Below, in pieces: positions 9,748 through 19,330 of a DNA stretch of 64,000 bases; positions within the stretch are counted from its first letter, which is position 1, and each line of letters opens with the position of its first letter. The translations under genes and the position numbers were made by a program. Source of the stretch: Nitrospira sp. (GTDB taxonomy: Bacteria; Nitrospirota; Nitrospiria; Nitrospirales; Nitrospiraceae). The notes beneath the pieces were generated by a model. That model worked only from the letters and a program-made list of their open reading frames with translations, was not told where the DNA came from and did not search any database. Where the stretch lies: positions 31,696 through 95,695 of the forward strand of contig JABFSU010000009.1 of the NCBI GenBank assembly GCA_013140455.1, read 5' to 3'.

Positions 9748-9765
9748 CGGTGACCTCTCTGTTGC

Positions 9766-9861
9766 TCAGTGACAATCCGTTGGACAGAAGAAGAGGAGAT
9801 ACACGCCGACCGCCAGGCCCAGCGCAATTGCTCCTGCCAGAATCCAGTGCGTGCGTGTCAT
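9766..9861 (-). CDS. 31-aa single-pass membrane peptide
   Basis: MTRTHWILAGAIALGLAVGVYLLFFCPTDCH* on the reverse strand, preceded by AGGAGGAGATACCT-type SD. Confidence 0.5.
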   Translation of the reverse strand: MTRTHWILAGAIALGLAVGVYLLFFCPTDCH

Positions 9862-10219
9862 AGGTATCTCCTCCTATTCGGGGGAGGTCAGCAAGTCCAA
9901 TGCCGTTCCGGTAGTTCCGATCGCGGGATAGGAAGGTGATGTGAAAGCGCACGGGGCGAAAGGGTTTTGCTCTGAGCGATCTCTTGAGTCCTTGGCCAGC
10001 ACTCTTCACTGGGAGCAGCGTCTGTTGCCTTCTGCCCCAGAAAGTGCCTCTTCACTGTAGCAGGCCTCCCCCACATGAGGAGATGCACGGAGTCTCTGGA
10101 AGTATCGCTGTAGGCAGAGGCGAGCAAACCGTTGTTTCTATGTGGGGTCAACTACAGAGTCGTCATTGTGCTCCAGTGGCATCGGCCTTGCTGTAAGGAC
10201 AATGGAGATGCGTTGAGAG

Positions 10220-10702
10220 GTGGCGATGGGAGATGGGCTGTTTTCCTCCATTCTAGTGCCGGTAGATTTTTTACCTTGCTCAGAAGAGGCCTTTCGGATG
10301 GCCTGCGGGTTGGCGCAGCTGTGCAGCGCCAAGATCTTAGTCGTGCATGTGATCGACACGAGCGCGCTCAGCGCCTTTAATCGGATGGGATTGCTCGCGG
10401 TACCGTCTGATGCGACGGGCCAGAAGCGTCGCCTGCGGCATTTTGCTCGGTTGAATGTCCGTCGATTGCTCGATTCCGACGCGGCAAAAGGGATTGAGGT
10501 GAATCGGGTGGTGTTGGAGGGTGCGCCCTTTGTGGAGATCGCGAAGACCGCCCGGGTCGAAAAGGTCGATCTCGTCGTCATGGGTAGTTATGGAGGACGG
10601 TCGGGAAGCGTCGATAAGATATTCTTTGGCAGCACGGCGGAGAAGGTCGTGCGGACGGCGGGCTGTCCGGTGCTGACGGTGCCCTTGCCGGTGAAGGCTT
10701 GA
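10220..10702 (+). CDS. single-domain universal stress protein UspA
   Basis: SSILVPVDFLPCSEEAFRMACGLAQL; MGSYGGRSGSVDKIFFGSTAEKVVRTAGCPVLTV; GTG start at 10220 or ATG at 10226. Confidence 0.9.
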   Translation: MAMGDGLFSSILVPVDFLPCSEEAFRMACGLAQLCSAKILVVHVIDTSALSAFNRMGLLAVPSDATGQKRRLRHFARLNVRRLLDSDAAKGIEVNRVVLEGAPFVEIAKTARVEKVDLVVMGSYGGRSGSVDKIFFGSTAEKVVRTAGCPVLTVPLPVKA

Positions 10703-10739
10703 TGATCACGACAATCTGCAATCAAGGAGGCGTGTCACG

Positions 10740-11168
10740 ATGAGAACGCAGAGACGGCGGATGTGGGGATGGGCGACCGTATTGAGCGTAACTTGGGCTT
10801 TGTGGAGCGGAGCGGATCTTCCGCTGTGGTCGCAATCTGAACAGGTCGTGGACGTCACGATCAAGGATTTCAAGTTTGTGACGAAGCAAAGCACCCTCCG
10901 GCTCGGTGTGGCGACCGTGATCAGGATTAAGAACGAGGACGCGGAGCGTCACGATTTCGGCTCGACTATGTTTGAAGGGATTCCGACGCAGGTTGAGAAA
11001 GACGGCGTGATCGTCTACGGACGAGGGGTCGGGGGGATCTTCCTCGATGCCAAGCGGGATGCGGCGTTGCGATTCAATCTGTCCCGTCCAGGCCGCCACG
11101 AATTCCGGTGCTCGATCCATCCGAATATGAACGGTGAACTCCTGCTGTTGAACGTAGAGGCCGTGTGA
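10740..11168 (+). CDS. exported cupredoxin-like protein
   Basis: N-terminal hydrophobic segment; FNLSRPGRHEFRCSIHPNMNGELLL resembles a plastocyanin/CoxB-type copper-site C-terminus. Confidence 0.72.
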   Translation: MRTQRRRMWGWATVLSVTWALWSGADLPLWSQSEQVVDVTIKDFKFVTKQSTLRLGVATVIRIKNEDAERHDFGSTMFEGIPTQVEKDGVIVYGRGVGGIFLDAKRDAALRFNLSRPGRHEFRCSIHPNMNGELLLLNVEAV

Positions 11169-12124
11169 ACAGAGAGACTGACAGACCACGCATCCTTCTG
11201 GCGACTGATTTTTCGAAGTGGGCACTACGGGCCGAGGAGTACGCGTGTTGTCTGGCTGCGACCTGGCAGGCCACGCTGACCGTTTTCACGGTGTTGGAGT
11301 TCCCGCCGGGGATGAATCCGGAGTATCCCGTCAATCAGGTCTATCTCGGTGAACTCATGAAGGCAGGGGCGAAGCAGTTGGTGGATTTGAAGGCACGGGC
11401 ATCGGCTCGCGGGATTTCTTTGCATACACGTATCGCCACAGGAATTCCTTGTGAAGAGGTTTTGGCGGCCGTGAAAGCAGAGGATTCAGATCTCGTGGTT
11501 GTCGGGACAAAAGGCAAGTCCGGTCTGGAACATGTGTTGCTCGGGAGCACCGCAGAACGAGTCATTCGCACGGCGCCCTGTCCGGTGCTCACCGTGCGTA
11601 TGGATCGTGATGAGGCGTCGTCGGGGGAAGCGGGGCCGTGCGAGGGGATCCATCTCAACCGAATTCTGGTCCCGGTCGATTTCTCAGATTGTTCTCTCGA
11701 AGCCGTGGAGTATGCCGCACTCATGGCGCAGCGGCATAGTGCGTCTCTGACGCTGCTGCACGTACTGGAGCCGGTTTCGTACGGACTAGATTTCACCCTC
11801 TTGCATGCCGGTAAGCGGGAGGAGATGCGGGAGCGATTAATGACCCGCTTGGGTGATATGACGCGGGCGCTGGCCGAGGCCAAGATTCAAGCCGATTCGC
11901 AGGTACGCGGGGGGATCCCGTTTGAGTCGATTCTCGACAGTGCCCGAACAATTCCGGTCGATCTCATCGTGATGGGGACGCATGGGCGTCGAGGGTTATC
12001 CCATGCGCTGAGCGGGAGTGTGGCGGAGGCGGTGCTGCGCCAGTCTCGTTGTCCGGTGCTCACCGTACGCAGCCCGAAATTTGGGCCGGGGCACCGCCGG
12101 GTGTTGCCCGGAATGTCCACATAA
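11165..12124 (+). CDS. tandem-domain universal stress protein UspA
   Basis: Two Usp domains with VGTKGKSGLEHVLLGSTAERVIRTAPCPVLTV and MGTHGRRGLSHALSGSVAEAVLRQSRCPVLTV. Confidence 0.93.
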   Translation: MNRETDRPRILLATDFSKWALRAEEYACCLAATWQATLTVFTVLEFPPGMNPEYPVNQVYLGELMKAGAKQLVDLKARASARGISLHTRIATGIPCEEVLAAVKAEDSDLVVVGTKGKSGLEHVLLGSTAERVIRTAPCPVLTVRMDRDEASSGEAGPCEGIHLNRILVPVDFSDCSLEAVEYAALMAQRHSASLTLLHVLEPVSYGLDFTLLHAGKREEMRERLMTRLGDMTRALAEAKIQADSQVRGGIPFESILDSARTIPVDLIVMGTHGRRGLSHALSGSVAEAVLRQSRCPVLTVRSPKFGPGHRRVLPGMST

Positions 12125-12154
12125 GTGTCCAGTCTTTCATCAGGGAGGGCTATT

Positions 12155-12370
12155 ATGGCGACCGTGATCCGAAAGCGAAAGAATCCACCGGCCAGCCGAC
12201 CGTCCCGCAGTGCGAAGCCGATCGAATTGCCCGACGGCATGCGGGATCGTATTGCCGCAAAAGCGTACGAACTGTGGAATGAGCGTGGTTGCCGGGAAGG
12301 ACGGGATCTTGAGGACTGGCTCGATGCGGAAACGATCGTGATGGAAGAGATTCATGAAGCTCGCGAATGA
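12155..12370 (+). CDS. DUF2934-type small protein
   Basis: RDRIAAKAYELWNERGCREGRDLEDWLDAETIVMEEI matches the DUF2934 pattern; ATG at 12155 with GGGAGGG SD upstream. Confidence 0.72.
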   Translation: MATVIRKRKNPPASRPSRSAKPIELPDGMRDRIAAKAYELWNERGCREGRDLEDWLDAETIVMEEIHEARE

Positions 12371-13760
12371 AGCCACGGCCGGTGTGTGGGCGCCGTTGCC
12401 GCCGGGGCTGGATGGCCTGATAGCTCGGTTAGAAGAGCTGTCACTCGGACCGATGTTTGCGGCGGAGCGTGATCGTGCCTTGCGTCAGGCGTTGCGTCCC
12501 TATTTTGAGTTCGGAGGAAATGCCCCGCTTCCACCGTTTGCTCAGGAAGCCGACCTCGCAACGTTCACGATTTATGCGGACTACTATCCCCAGGACGGGC
12601 AGCTGACCCTGGTTGAGCAGTTGCGCGATGTGGTGACCGAGCATATTCCTGAGGAAGAGCGGGCGTGGATGGACCCGCTCAAACATTCCTATATGGATCT
12701 GGTCGAAATCCTGCCCGGCAGCGAAGCCACGGAGAAGTGGGCTTGTCGGTCTTTGGGAAACGGCCGTCTTTATCAGGTTCAAGGCGGTGACTTCATTCGG
12801 GGGCTTCAGTCCGGTCAGGTGCTGTTGACGCGATTCGTGCAACAGCCCGGTGATCCTGAAACAAACGAGGTCGTGCTCGCTGGGAGCGCGGTGCTGCTCT
12901 CTCCTGAGGAAGGTAAGACCTTGTACGACGCCGTCTGTGTGTTACGGCGCCAACGGGAAGTCAATGCCGGATCGTTCGAGCTCGGGGATTGGCATGAGTT
13001 TGCCAAGCGATTCGGACATGAGTTGCTCTGGGTCTATTCCCAGATGCGACTGAGGGCGCTGTTCAAGGTCGTGGCCGGAATCCAATACTGTAATTCCGAT
13101 GGGCAGCCGTATTTGTACTCGTGTGCGCTCTACGAACATCGGGAATTCAAGTTCCTTCGTGACACGCTGGCCGGGCTGAAAGGGTTGAAGGCCGATCCGG
13201 CGACCGTTGATGTACCGGGTGGATCGGGCGCGATCATGCGGTGGATTCAGTATGGATCGGCTGAGGCAGAAAAGGCGCCGATCGTTGCTCGTCTCACCTT
13301 GACGCCTACCCAACTGTGGGTGGAAACCGACTCGCGTGAACGTCTGGATACGCTAAAACACCAATTGGCGTCGGCCTTAGGTTTTTCGCTCCATTTCAGG
13401 GGAGAAACGACCGTTCCTCCGCCACATCTGCTGAGTGAGGAAGAGCTCGATGCTGAGCAGCCGGTGCGAGTCATCGTGACTCCCGAGCAGGACGCCGATT
13501 CGTTACAAGCATTTCTGGAAACGGTGTATCTGGATTGGACCGATCGGGAGGCGCCGGTGCTGGGCGGAAATACGCCGCGTCACACCGCTACGACGCCGGC
13601 CGGACGCGAACAGGTTGCCCGGTTGCTCGATGAGATGGAGCGCCATGATCCTGGCTGGTCCCGTATCGGCCGAACGGCATTTGACTATAACGTCCTACGC
13701 GGGCATGTTGGGATCGATGAGGTACGCCGTGAAGACGCTCCTGCCGAACGTACTCGATGA
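12354..13760 (+). CDS. hypothetical protein (468 aa) within the formate dehydrogenase cluster
   Basis: Long ORF on the cluster strand, overlapping both neighbours; no domain recognised. Confidence 0.8.
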   Translation: MKLANEATAGVWAPLPPGLDGLIARLEELSLGPMFAAERDRALRQALRPYFEFGGNAPLPPFAQEADLATFTIYADYYPQDGQLTLVEQLRDVVTEHIPEEERAWMDPLKHSYMDLVEILPGSEATEKWACRSLGNGRLYQVQGGDFIRGLQSGQVLLTRFVQQPGDPETNEVVLAGSAVLLSPEEGKTLYDAVCVLRRQREVNAGSFELGDWHEFAKRFGHELLWVYSQMRLRALFKVVAGIQYCNSDGQPYLYSCALYEHREFKFLRDTLAGLKGLKADPATVDVPGGSGAIMRWIQYGSAEAEKAPIVARLTLTPTQLWVETDSRERLDTLKHQLASALGFSLHFRGETTVPPPHLLSEEELDAEQPVRVIVTPEQDADSLQAFLETVYLDWTDREAPVLGGNTPRHTATTPAGREQVARLLDEMERHDPGWSRIGRTAFDYNVLRGHVGIDEVRREDAPAERTR

Positions 13761-14199
13761 TCTCCTGACCCGTGCACGTCCCACACAGGGAGCGCCTCCG
13801 AACATTCTTCGTGTTCTTCATGCCGTTCATGATCTGTGCGGATATATCGATCAACAATTCATTCCGGCTATCGCGCACTCGCAAGGAGTCACCGAGGCTG
13901 ATGTGGCGGGCGTGTTGTCCTACTATCCTTCGCTGAATATCCAACCGGTCGGGAGACATCGCCTTCAGATATGCCTGGGTGAGTCCTGCCTTGCGAATCG
14001 CTGCGATCAGGTGGTGGAAGCGATCCAGTCGAAGCTGGGAATTGATCTTGGCCAAACGACGCCTGATGGCCGGTTCACCCTTGAGCCGGTGTCCTGTGTC
14101 GGCAACTGTGCGGTGTCGCCGAGCGTGCGAATCGACGGAGAATTGCAGGGACGAGTTCGGCCCAGCGATGTCGCCAGTCTGTTGGATCGCTATCGATGA
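13717..14199 (+). CDS. NADH:quinone oxidoreductase 24 kDa (NuoE)-like subunit of formate dehydrogenase
   Basis: SYYPSLNIQPVGRHRLQICLGESCLANRCDQVV...EPVSCVGNCAVSPSVRIDGELQGRVRP: 2Fe-2S thioredoxin-like fold. Confidence 0.88.
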   Translation: MRYAVKTLLPNVLDDLLTRARPTQGAPPNILRVLHAVHDLCGYIDQQFIPAIAHSQGVTEADVAGVLSYYPSLNIQPVGRHRLQICLGESCLANRCDQVVEAIQSKLGIDLGQTTPDGRFTLEPVSCVGNCAVSPSVRIDGELQGRVRPSDVASLLDRYR

Positions 14200-15689
14200 G
14201 CCGCATCAGACTCTATCTTTCCAACGACACGTCGTCTTGTGCAGCAGGAGCGGAACGCCTCGCCGAGGCTTGGCGGCAACGGTCCGATGTTGAGCTTGTC
14301 CGGACGTCTTCCCGCGGCGCGTTTTATCTTGAGCCGATGGTTGAGCGCGAGAGTCCTGAGGTGCGTCTGGCCTGGTGTCAGGTGACCGCCGATGACCTTC
14401 CCAAGATTCTTGCCGGTAACGGTGGGATTCCGGTTTCCACCATTCCATTTCTCTCCAGGCAGACCAGACATACATTCGTTTCATTTGGTGTGACCGAGCC
14501 GTTGTCGCTGGAGGCCTATCTGGCGCAGGGCGGTTTTGCCGGTCTCCGTGCGGCGCGACAGGTGAGCCCTTCGGCCATTATCCAGGAGATCAAGACGTCT
14601 CGATTGCGCGGACGGGGTGGTGCAGCCTTTCCCGTCTGGAAAAAATGGGAGGTGGCTGCCACGACCACGGCGGATCGCAAGTACGTCGTCGCCAATGCCG
14701 ATGAGGGCGACGCGGGCACCTATTGCGATCGGATGATCATGGAGGGCGATCCGTTCCGGTTGATCGAAGGCATGCTGATTTGTGCCAGGGCGATCGGCGC
14801 CAGCGCCGGCTATATCTATTGTCGCCAGGAGTATCCGGCGGCCAGAGCCAGTTTGCATGCGGCCATTTTGGCTGCGGACACAGCCGGATGGCTGGAGTCT
14901 GACGGGCGGCCATTTACCATCGAAGTGGTGTCGGGGGCGGGTTCGTATGTGTGCGGGGAAGAAACGGCCCTGTTGGAATCGCTGGAGGGACGGCGCGGCG
15001 TCGTGCGTGCGCGGCCGCCGCATCCGGCGCAGTCCGGCCTCTACGGGCAGCCGACGATCGTCAGTAACGTCCTTACGTTTGCGACCATTCCCAATATCCT
15101 CGCGCGGGGCGGAGCCTGGCATGCCTCGCTGGGAACGGAGGGGTCTCGCGGCACGATTGCACTTCAGTTAGGCGGACGAGTGAAGCAGCCGGGGCTCATT
15201 GAGATTCCGTTCGGTCTCACGCTCCGAGCGGTGCTCGATCAATTTGGGCAGGGAATGGCGGATGGCGCGCGACTGAAGGCCGTGCAGGTCGGAGGACCGC
15301 TCGGCAGTCTGTTCACGGACGCGCAGCTGGATATCCCGATCTGTTTCGACGCGTTTGCCAAGGCTGACGCGATTCTTGGTCATGGCGGGATCGTCGTGTT
15401 CGACGACGAGACCGATATACTGGAACTCTCCCGGCATCTGATGGCGTTTGTCGCGGATGAATCCTGCGGGAAGTGTGTCCCCTGCCGCATCGGGTCCCTG
15501 CGGGCGCGCGAGATTCTTGAAGCGATTCAACAGGGCCAGGCGACGGCGGCGGACTTGTCGCTGTTGACCGAATTGGGCGACACCATGAAGGCAACCAGCC
15601 TCTGTGGGTTGGGAGCACGGGCTCCCTATCCGGTGCTGTCGGCTCTGGAGCAATTTCCCGTGGAGTTTCGAAGCCGGTTGCGATCATGA
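14196..15689 (+). CDS. NuoF-like (51 kDa) FMN/Fe-S subunit of formate dehydrogenase
   Basis: LRGRGGAAFPVWKKW, VANADEGDAGTYCDRMIMEGDPFRLIEGM, YVCGEETALLESLEG, SCGKCVPCRIGS. Confidence 0.95.
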   Translation: MSRIRLYLSNDTSSCAAGAERLAEAWRQRSDVELVRTSSRGAFYLEPMVERESPEVRLAWCQVTADDLPKILAGNGGIPVSTIPFLSRQTRHTFVSFGVTEPLSLEAYLAQGGFAGLRAARQVSPSAIIQEIKTSRLRGRGGAAFPVWKKWEVAATTTADRKYVVANADEGDAGTYCDRMIMEGDPFRLIEGMLICARAIGASAGYIYCRQEYPAARASLHAAILAADTAGWLESDGRPFTIEVVSGAGSYVCGEETALLESLEGRRGVVRARPPHPAQSGLYGQPTIVSNVLTFATIPNILARGGAWHASLGTEGSRGTIALQLGGRVKQPGLIEIPFGLTLRAVLDQFGQGMADGARLKAVQVGGPLGSLFTDAQLDIPICFDAFAKADAILGHGGIVVFDDETDILELSRHLMAFVADESCGKCVPCRIGSLRAREILEAIQQGQATAADLSLLTELGDTMKATSLCGLGARAPYPVLSALEQFPVEFRSRLRS

Positions 15690-18439
15690 GCGAGTCCATG
15701 CTGATTACCATCGACGGCAGGCCGGTGCCTGCTCATGACGGCGATACTGTGTTTACCGCGGCCAAGCGGGCGGGACTGACGATTCCCGGCCTCTGCGCTT
15801 CCGGACATCTCGCGCCGTTTGGTTCATGCCGGCTCTGTGTCTGTGAAGTGGACGGACAGAAGGGCACGCCGGCATCCTGCACGACGCCTGCTCAGGCGGG
15901 GATGGTGGTTCACACACAGACAGAGCGATTAGTTCATCTGCGGCGCAACGTCACGGAACTCTTGCTATCCGAGCAGCCAACGGACGGGACGCTCCCGGCG
16001 GCGCTTCAAGAGCTGGCGCGGTCGGTGAGGCTCGACCGAGTCCGGTATCGACAGCCGGCTGCCCGAGCGCAAATACAGGACAGCTCGAATCCATTCTTCA
16101 CCTTCGATAATGCCATTTGTATTTCCTGTGCGCGTTGCGTAAGGGCGTGTGACGAGATTCAAGGGACGTTTGCCCTCACGATGGTCGGGCGAGGCTTCGG
16201 CTCCAGACCGATGGCCGGCGCGAGTTGTTACGGCGAGGCTTCGACGGGGTTTGCCACCTCGAATTGTGTGTCCTGTGGCGCTTGCGTCAAGGAATGTCCG
16301 ACCGGTGCATTGACAGAGCGGCGCGTGAGCGAGTTGGGCCACCCGACGAGCCATGTCCGAACGACCTGCGCCTATTGCGGTGTGGGATGCACGTTCGACG
16401 CAGGTCTTCGGGATGGGCGAGTGGTGACGATGGTGCCTGCCGACGATGGCCCCTCTAATCAGGGTCATGCCTGCATGAAGGGGCGATTCGGCTGGACCTA
16501 TATCTATGCGGAGGATCGGCTGAAGACGCCGATGCTGCGCACCGGAAACACGTGGCAGGCGATCTCCTGGGATACGGCGCTCGACCGCCTGGCCTACGAA
16601 TTCACCAGAATCAAGACGGAGTTCGGTCCGGATGCGCTGGCGGCGATTTCTTCAAGCCGGGGGACGAACGAGGAGAATTATCTCTTCGGGAAATTCATCC
16701 GTTGCGTGATGGGAACCAACCATATCGACAACTGTGCGCGGGTCTGCCACAGCGCGACGGTCACCGGCATGATGGAGACGCTCGGGGCGTCGGCCGCCAC
16801 CAACTCGATTCAGGATCTCGATCAGGCCAAGCTCATTATGGTGGTGGGCGCGAATCCGACCGAGTCACATCCGGTTGTCGGCGCGAGTATCAAGCAGGCT
16901 CACCGGCGAGGCGTTCCGCTCATTGTGATCGACCCCAGGAAGACGGAGCTGGCGCGTCTGGCGACGTTGCATCTGCCGCTCAAGCCTGGAACGAATGTCG
17001 CCCTTCTGAACGGCATCGGTCATGTCATTGCGAAAGAGAGCTTGCTCGACCGCGCATTCATCGACGCTCGAACCGAGGGCGTGGACGATTGGCTGAAGGC
17101 CGTCGAGCCCTGTACTCCGGAATGGACGGAGCAGATCACGGGTGTACCGGCCGATCTGATTCGCAAGACGGCGCGGCTCTATGCCACGAGCGGCGCGTCA
17201 TGGTGCGTGCACGGTTTGGGTGTCACGGAACATCGCTGGGGCAGTCATGGCGTGATGGCGCTGGTGGATCTGGCTCTGGCGACCGGCAATCTGGGCAAAC
17301 CGGGCACGGGGATCAATCCGCTTCGTGGCCAGAATAATGTGCAAGGAGCATCCGACGTCGGGTGCGTGCCCACTTATTTCACCGGCTATCAGGCCTTGAA
17401 CGATCCGGCCCTCGGCGCGTTGCATCAAGCCGTGACAGGTCGTCCTCTGCCGACGAAGCGAGGCATGAAGACGCCGGATATGTGGGACGCGGCATTGGCT
17501 GGACGGCTGAAGGGCTTGTGGATCATCGGGTATGACGTGGCTCAGACTGACCCCAACCTCACGAAGGTCCATGAGGCGCTGCGGCGATTGGAGTTCCTCG
17601 TGGTGCAGGATTTGTTCATGAGTGAGACGGCGAAGATGGCCCATCTCGTGTTGCCGGGCGTTGCGTTTCTGGAAAAAGATGGTACGTTCACGAACTTGGA
17701 GCGGCGGATTCAACGCATACGGAAAGCCGTCGATCCGCCGCAGGGCGTTTTGCCTGACTGGCAGGTTGTCTGCGAGGTGTCGACCCGCATGGGTTATCCG
17801 ATGAGCTATCGTCACCCGTCAGAAATCATGGATGAGATTGCACGGCTGACGCCGATGTTGGCCGGAGTGTCGTACGACCGCTTAGAGTCCCCGGATAGTT
17901 TACAGTGGCCCGTTCCTGCGGACGGGCACGCAGGCACCGCGCTGATGCATCGCGAGACGTTCCCCAAGGGGAAAGCGCATTTTGTGGGGGTGGACTACCT
18001 GCTGCCTGGCGAATCGCCGACGGAGGAGTATCCCTTTACGCTCGTGACCGGACGGATCCTGCAACATTACAATTGCGGCGCGCAAACGCGGCGGACGGAT
18101 ATTCTCGAGCTCGTGGATACCGATGCCTTGGAGATAGCTCCGGATGATGCGGTCCGGCTCGGCCTGGCGGATGGGGAACTCGTGCGGCTGGTCAGTCCGA
18201 GAGGCCGCGCGGTTCTTCCGCTCGTGATCAGCGAACGGGTGCAGCCGGGGCAACTCTTCACCAGCTTCCACTTCCCGGCCAGCGAGGTGAATGTACTGCT
18301 CTCGTCGAGCGCCGATGACAGCTCAAAGTGTCCGGAGTACAAGGTATCCGTCGTTCGGGTAGAACGGCTCGAACGTGAGGAACTCGACGCGGAGGATGAG
18401 GAAGAGCTGCGGCACATGCGACGGCAATTGATTCTCTGA
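15686..18439 (+). CDS. formate dehydrogenase alpha subunit (molybdopterin oxidoreductase, Cys-type)
   Basis: N-terminal 2Fe-2S (CASGHLAPFGSCRLCVC), CISCARCVRACDE, CVSCGACVKECPTGAL, CAYCGVGCTFD, DNCARVCHSATVTGM; active-site codon is TGC at 16745-16747, not TGA. Confidence 0.96.
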   Translation: MSESMLITIDGRPVPAHDGDTVFTAAKRAGLTIPGLCASGHLAPFGSCRLCVCEVDGQKGTPASCTTPAQAGMVVHTQTERLVHLRRNVTELLLSEQPTDGTLPAALQELARSVRLDRVRYRQPAARAQIQDSSNPFFTFDNAICISCARCVRACDEIQGTFALTMVGRGFGSRPMAGASCYGEASTGFATSNCVSCGACVKECPTGALTERRVSELGHPTSHVRTTCAYCGVGCTFDAGLRDGRVVTMVPADDGPSNQGHACMKGRFGWTYIYAEDRLKTPMLRTGNTWQAISWDTALDRLAYEFTRIKTEFGPDALAAISSSRGTNEENYLFGKFIRCVMGTNHIDNCARVCHSATVTGMMETLGASAATNSIQDLDQAKLIMVVGANPTESHPVVGASIKQAHRRGVPLIVIDPRKTELARLATLHLPLKPGTNVALLNGIGHVIAKESLLDRAFIDARTEGVDDWLKAVEPCTPEWTEQITGVPADLIRKTARLYATSGASWCVHGLGVTEHRWGSHGVMALVDLALATGNLGKPGTGINPLRGQNNVQGASDVGCVPTYFTGYQALNDPALGALHQAVTGRPLPTKRGMKTPDMWDAALAGRLKGLWIIGYDVAQTDPNLTKVHEALRRLEFLVVQDLFMSETAKMAHLVLPGVAFLEKDGTFTNLERRIQRIRKAVDPPQGVLPDWQVVCEVSTRMGYPMSYRHPSEIMDEIARLTPMLAGVSYDRLESPDSLQWPVPADGHAGTALMHRETFPKGKAHFVGVDYLLPGESPTEEYPFTLVTGRILQHYNCGAQTRRTDILELVDTDALEIAPDDAVRLGLADGELVRLVSPRGRAVLPLVISERVQPGQLFTSFHFPASEVNVLLSSSADDSSKCPEYKVSVVRVERLEREELDAEDEEELRHMRRQLIL

Positions 18440-18447
18440 GGGGGCCG

Positions 18448-19287
18448 ATGGAACAGTCTAATCCCACGTATGATGCCTATGCCCCCGCCCAGATTGCCGA
18501 CCGCGTCTGTAAAATCGGATTGGCGAAAGTCACGACGCCGGTCTCCACCATGATCGTGCTGGCCCTTCTGGCCGGCGCATTTATTTCATTGGGCGCTCTG
18601 TTTTACGCAGTGACTGTCACGACCGGGAAAGAGGCCGCTCCCGTTCCTTTCGGACTTCTGCGCCTGGCCGGGGGAGTGGCGTTTAGCCTGGGGCTGGTGC
18701 TGGTGGTAGTGGGTGGGGCGGAGCTCTTTACCGGAAACAACCTCATCGCCATGGCCTGGGCCGTCGGCTGTGTGCAGACCAGCCAGGTCATCAAGAATTG
18801 GGTGTGGGTGTATTTCGGCAACCTGTTGGGCGCATTGGGTACAGTGGCGTTGGTGCTGCTGGCCGGTGTGCCTGCGATCGGAGACGGCGCGGTCGGCGAC
18901 ACGCTGGTGCGCATCGCCCGAAGCAAGGTGGCGCTCGATCCTGTTTCCGCCGTTGCGCGCGGCATTCTCTGCAATGTGCTGGTCTGTCTGGCCGTCTGGC
19001 TTTGTATGGCGGCGAGAAGTGTGGCGGATAAGATTCTTGCGATCATCTTTCCGATCAGTGCGTTTGTCGCCTGCGGCTTCGAACATTCGGTGGCCAACAT
19101 GTTTTTTCTTCCCTTGGGGATTGCATTGACGGCATCCGGGGCGGATGCACTGTCCTGGTCCGGCGCTCTCGCGAATCTTGGTTTGGTGACCCTGGGCAAT
19201 CTGATCGGAGGCACGGGGCTCGTAGCGCTGGTCTATTGGTTCGTGTATCTTCGCGGGGCAGGGATGAGGCCCGGGGCCAGAGGGTAG
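18448..19287 (+). CDS. formate/nitrite transporter (FocA/NirC family)
   Basis: LARVTTPVSTMIVLALLAGAFISLGALFYAV-like N-terminus (AKVTTPVSTMIVLALLAGAFISLGALFY), GGAELFTGNNLI, CGFEHSVANMFFLPLGI. Confidence 0.94.
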   Translation: MEQSNPTYDAYAPAQIADRVCKIGLAKVTTPVSTMIVLALLAGAFISLGALFYAVTVTTGKEAAPVPFGLLRLAGGVAFSLGLVLVVVGGAELFTGNNLIAMAWAVGCVQTSQVIKNWVWVYFGNLLGALGTVALVLLAGVPAIGDGAVGDTLVRIARSKVALDPVSAVARGILCNVLVCLAVWLCMAARSVADKILAIIFPISAFVACGFEHSVANMFFLPLGIALTASGADALSWSGALANLGLVTLGNLIGGTGLVALVYWFVYLRGAGMRPGARG

Positions 19288-19330
19288 AGGGCGAAGCCGG
19301 TTCTCCCCACGGGGCGGCTCACGAGATCCT

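Noticed and set aside
12354-13760. Assigning the FDH-cluster unknown to a known domain such as SEC-C-associated or ParS-like proteins
   Set aside because: Only vague local similarity by memory; not strong enough to name a family.
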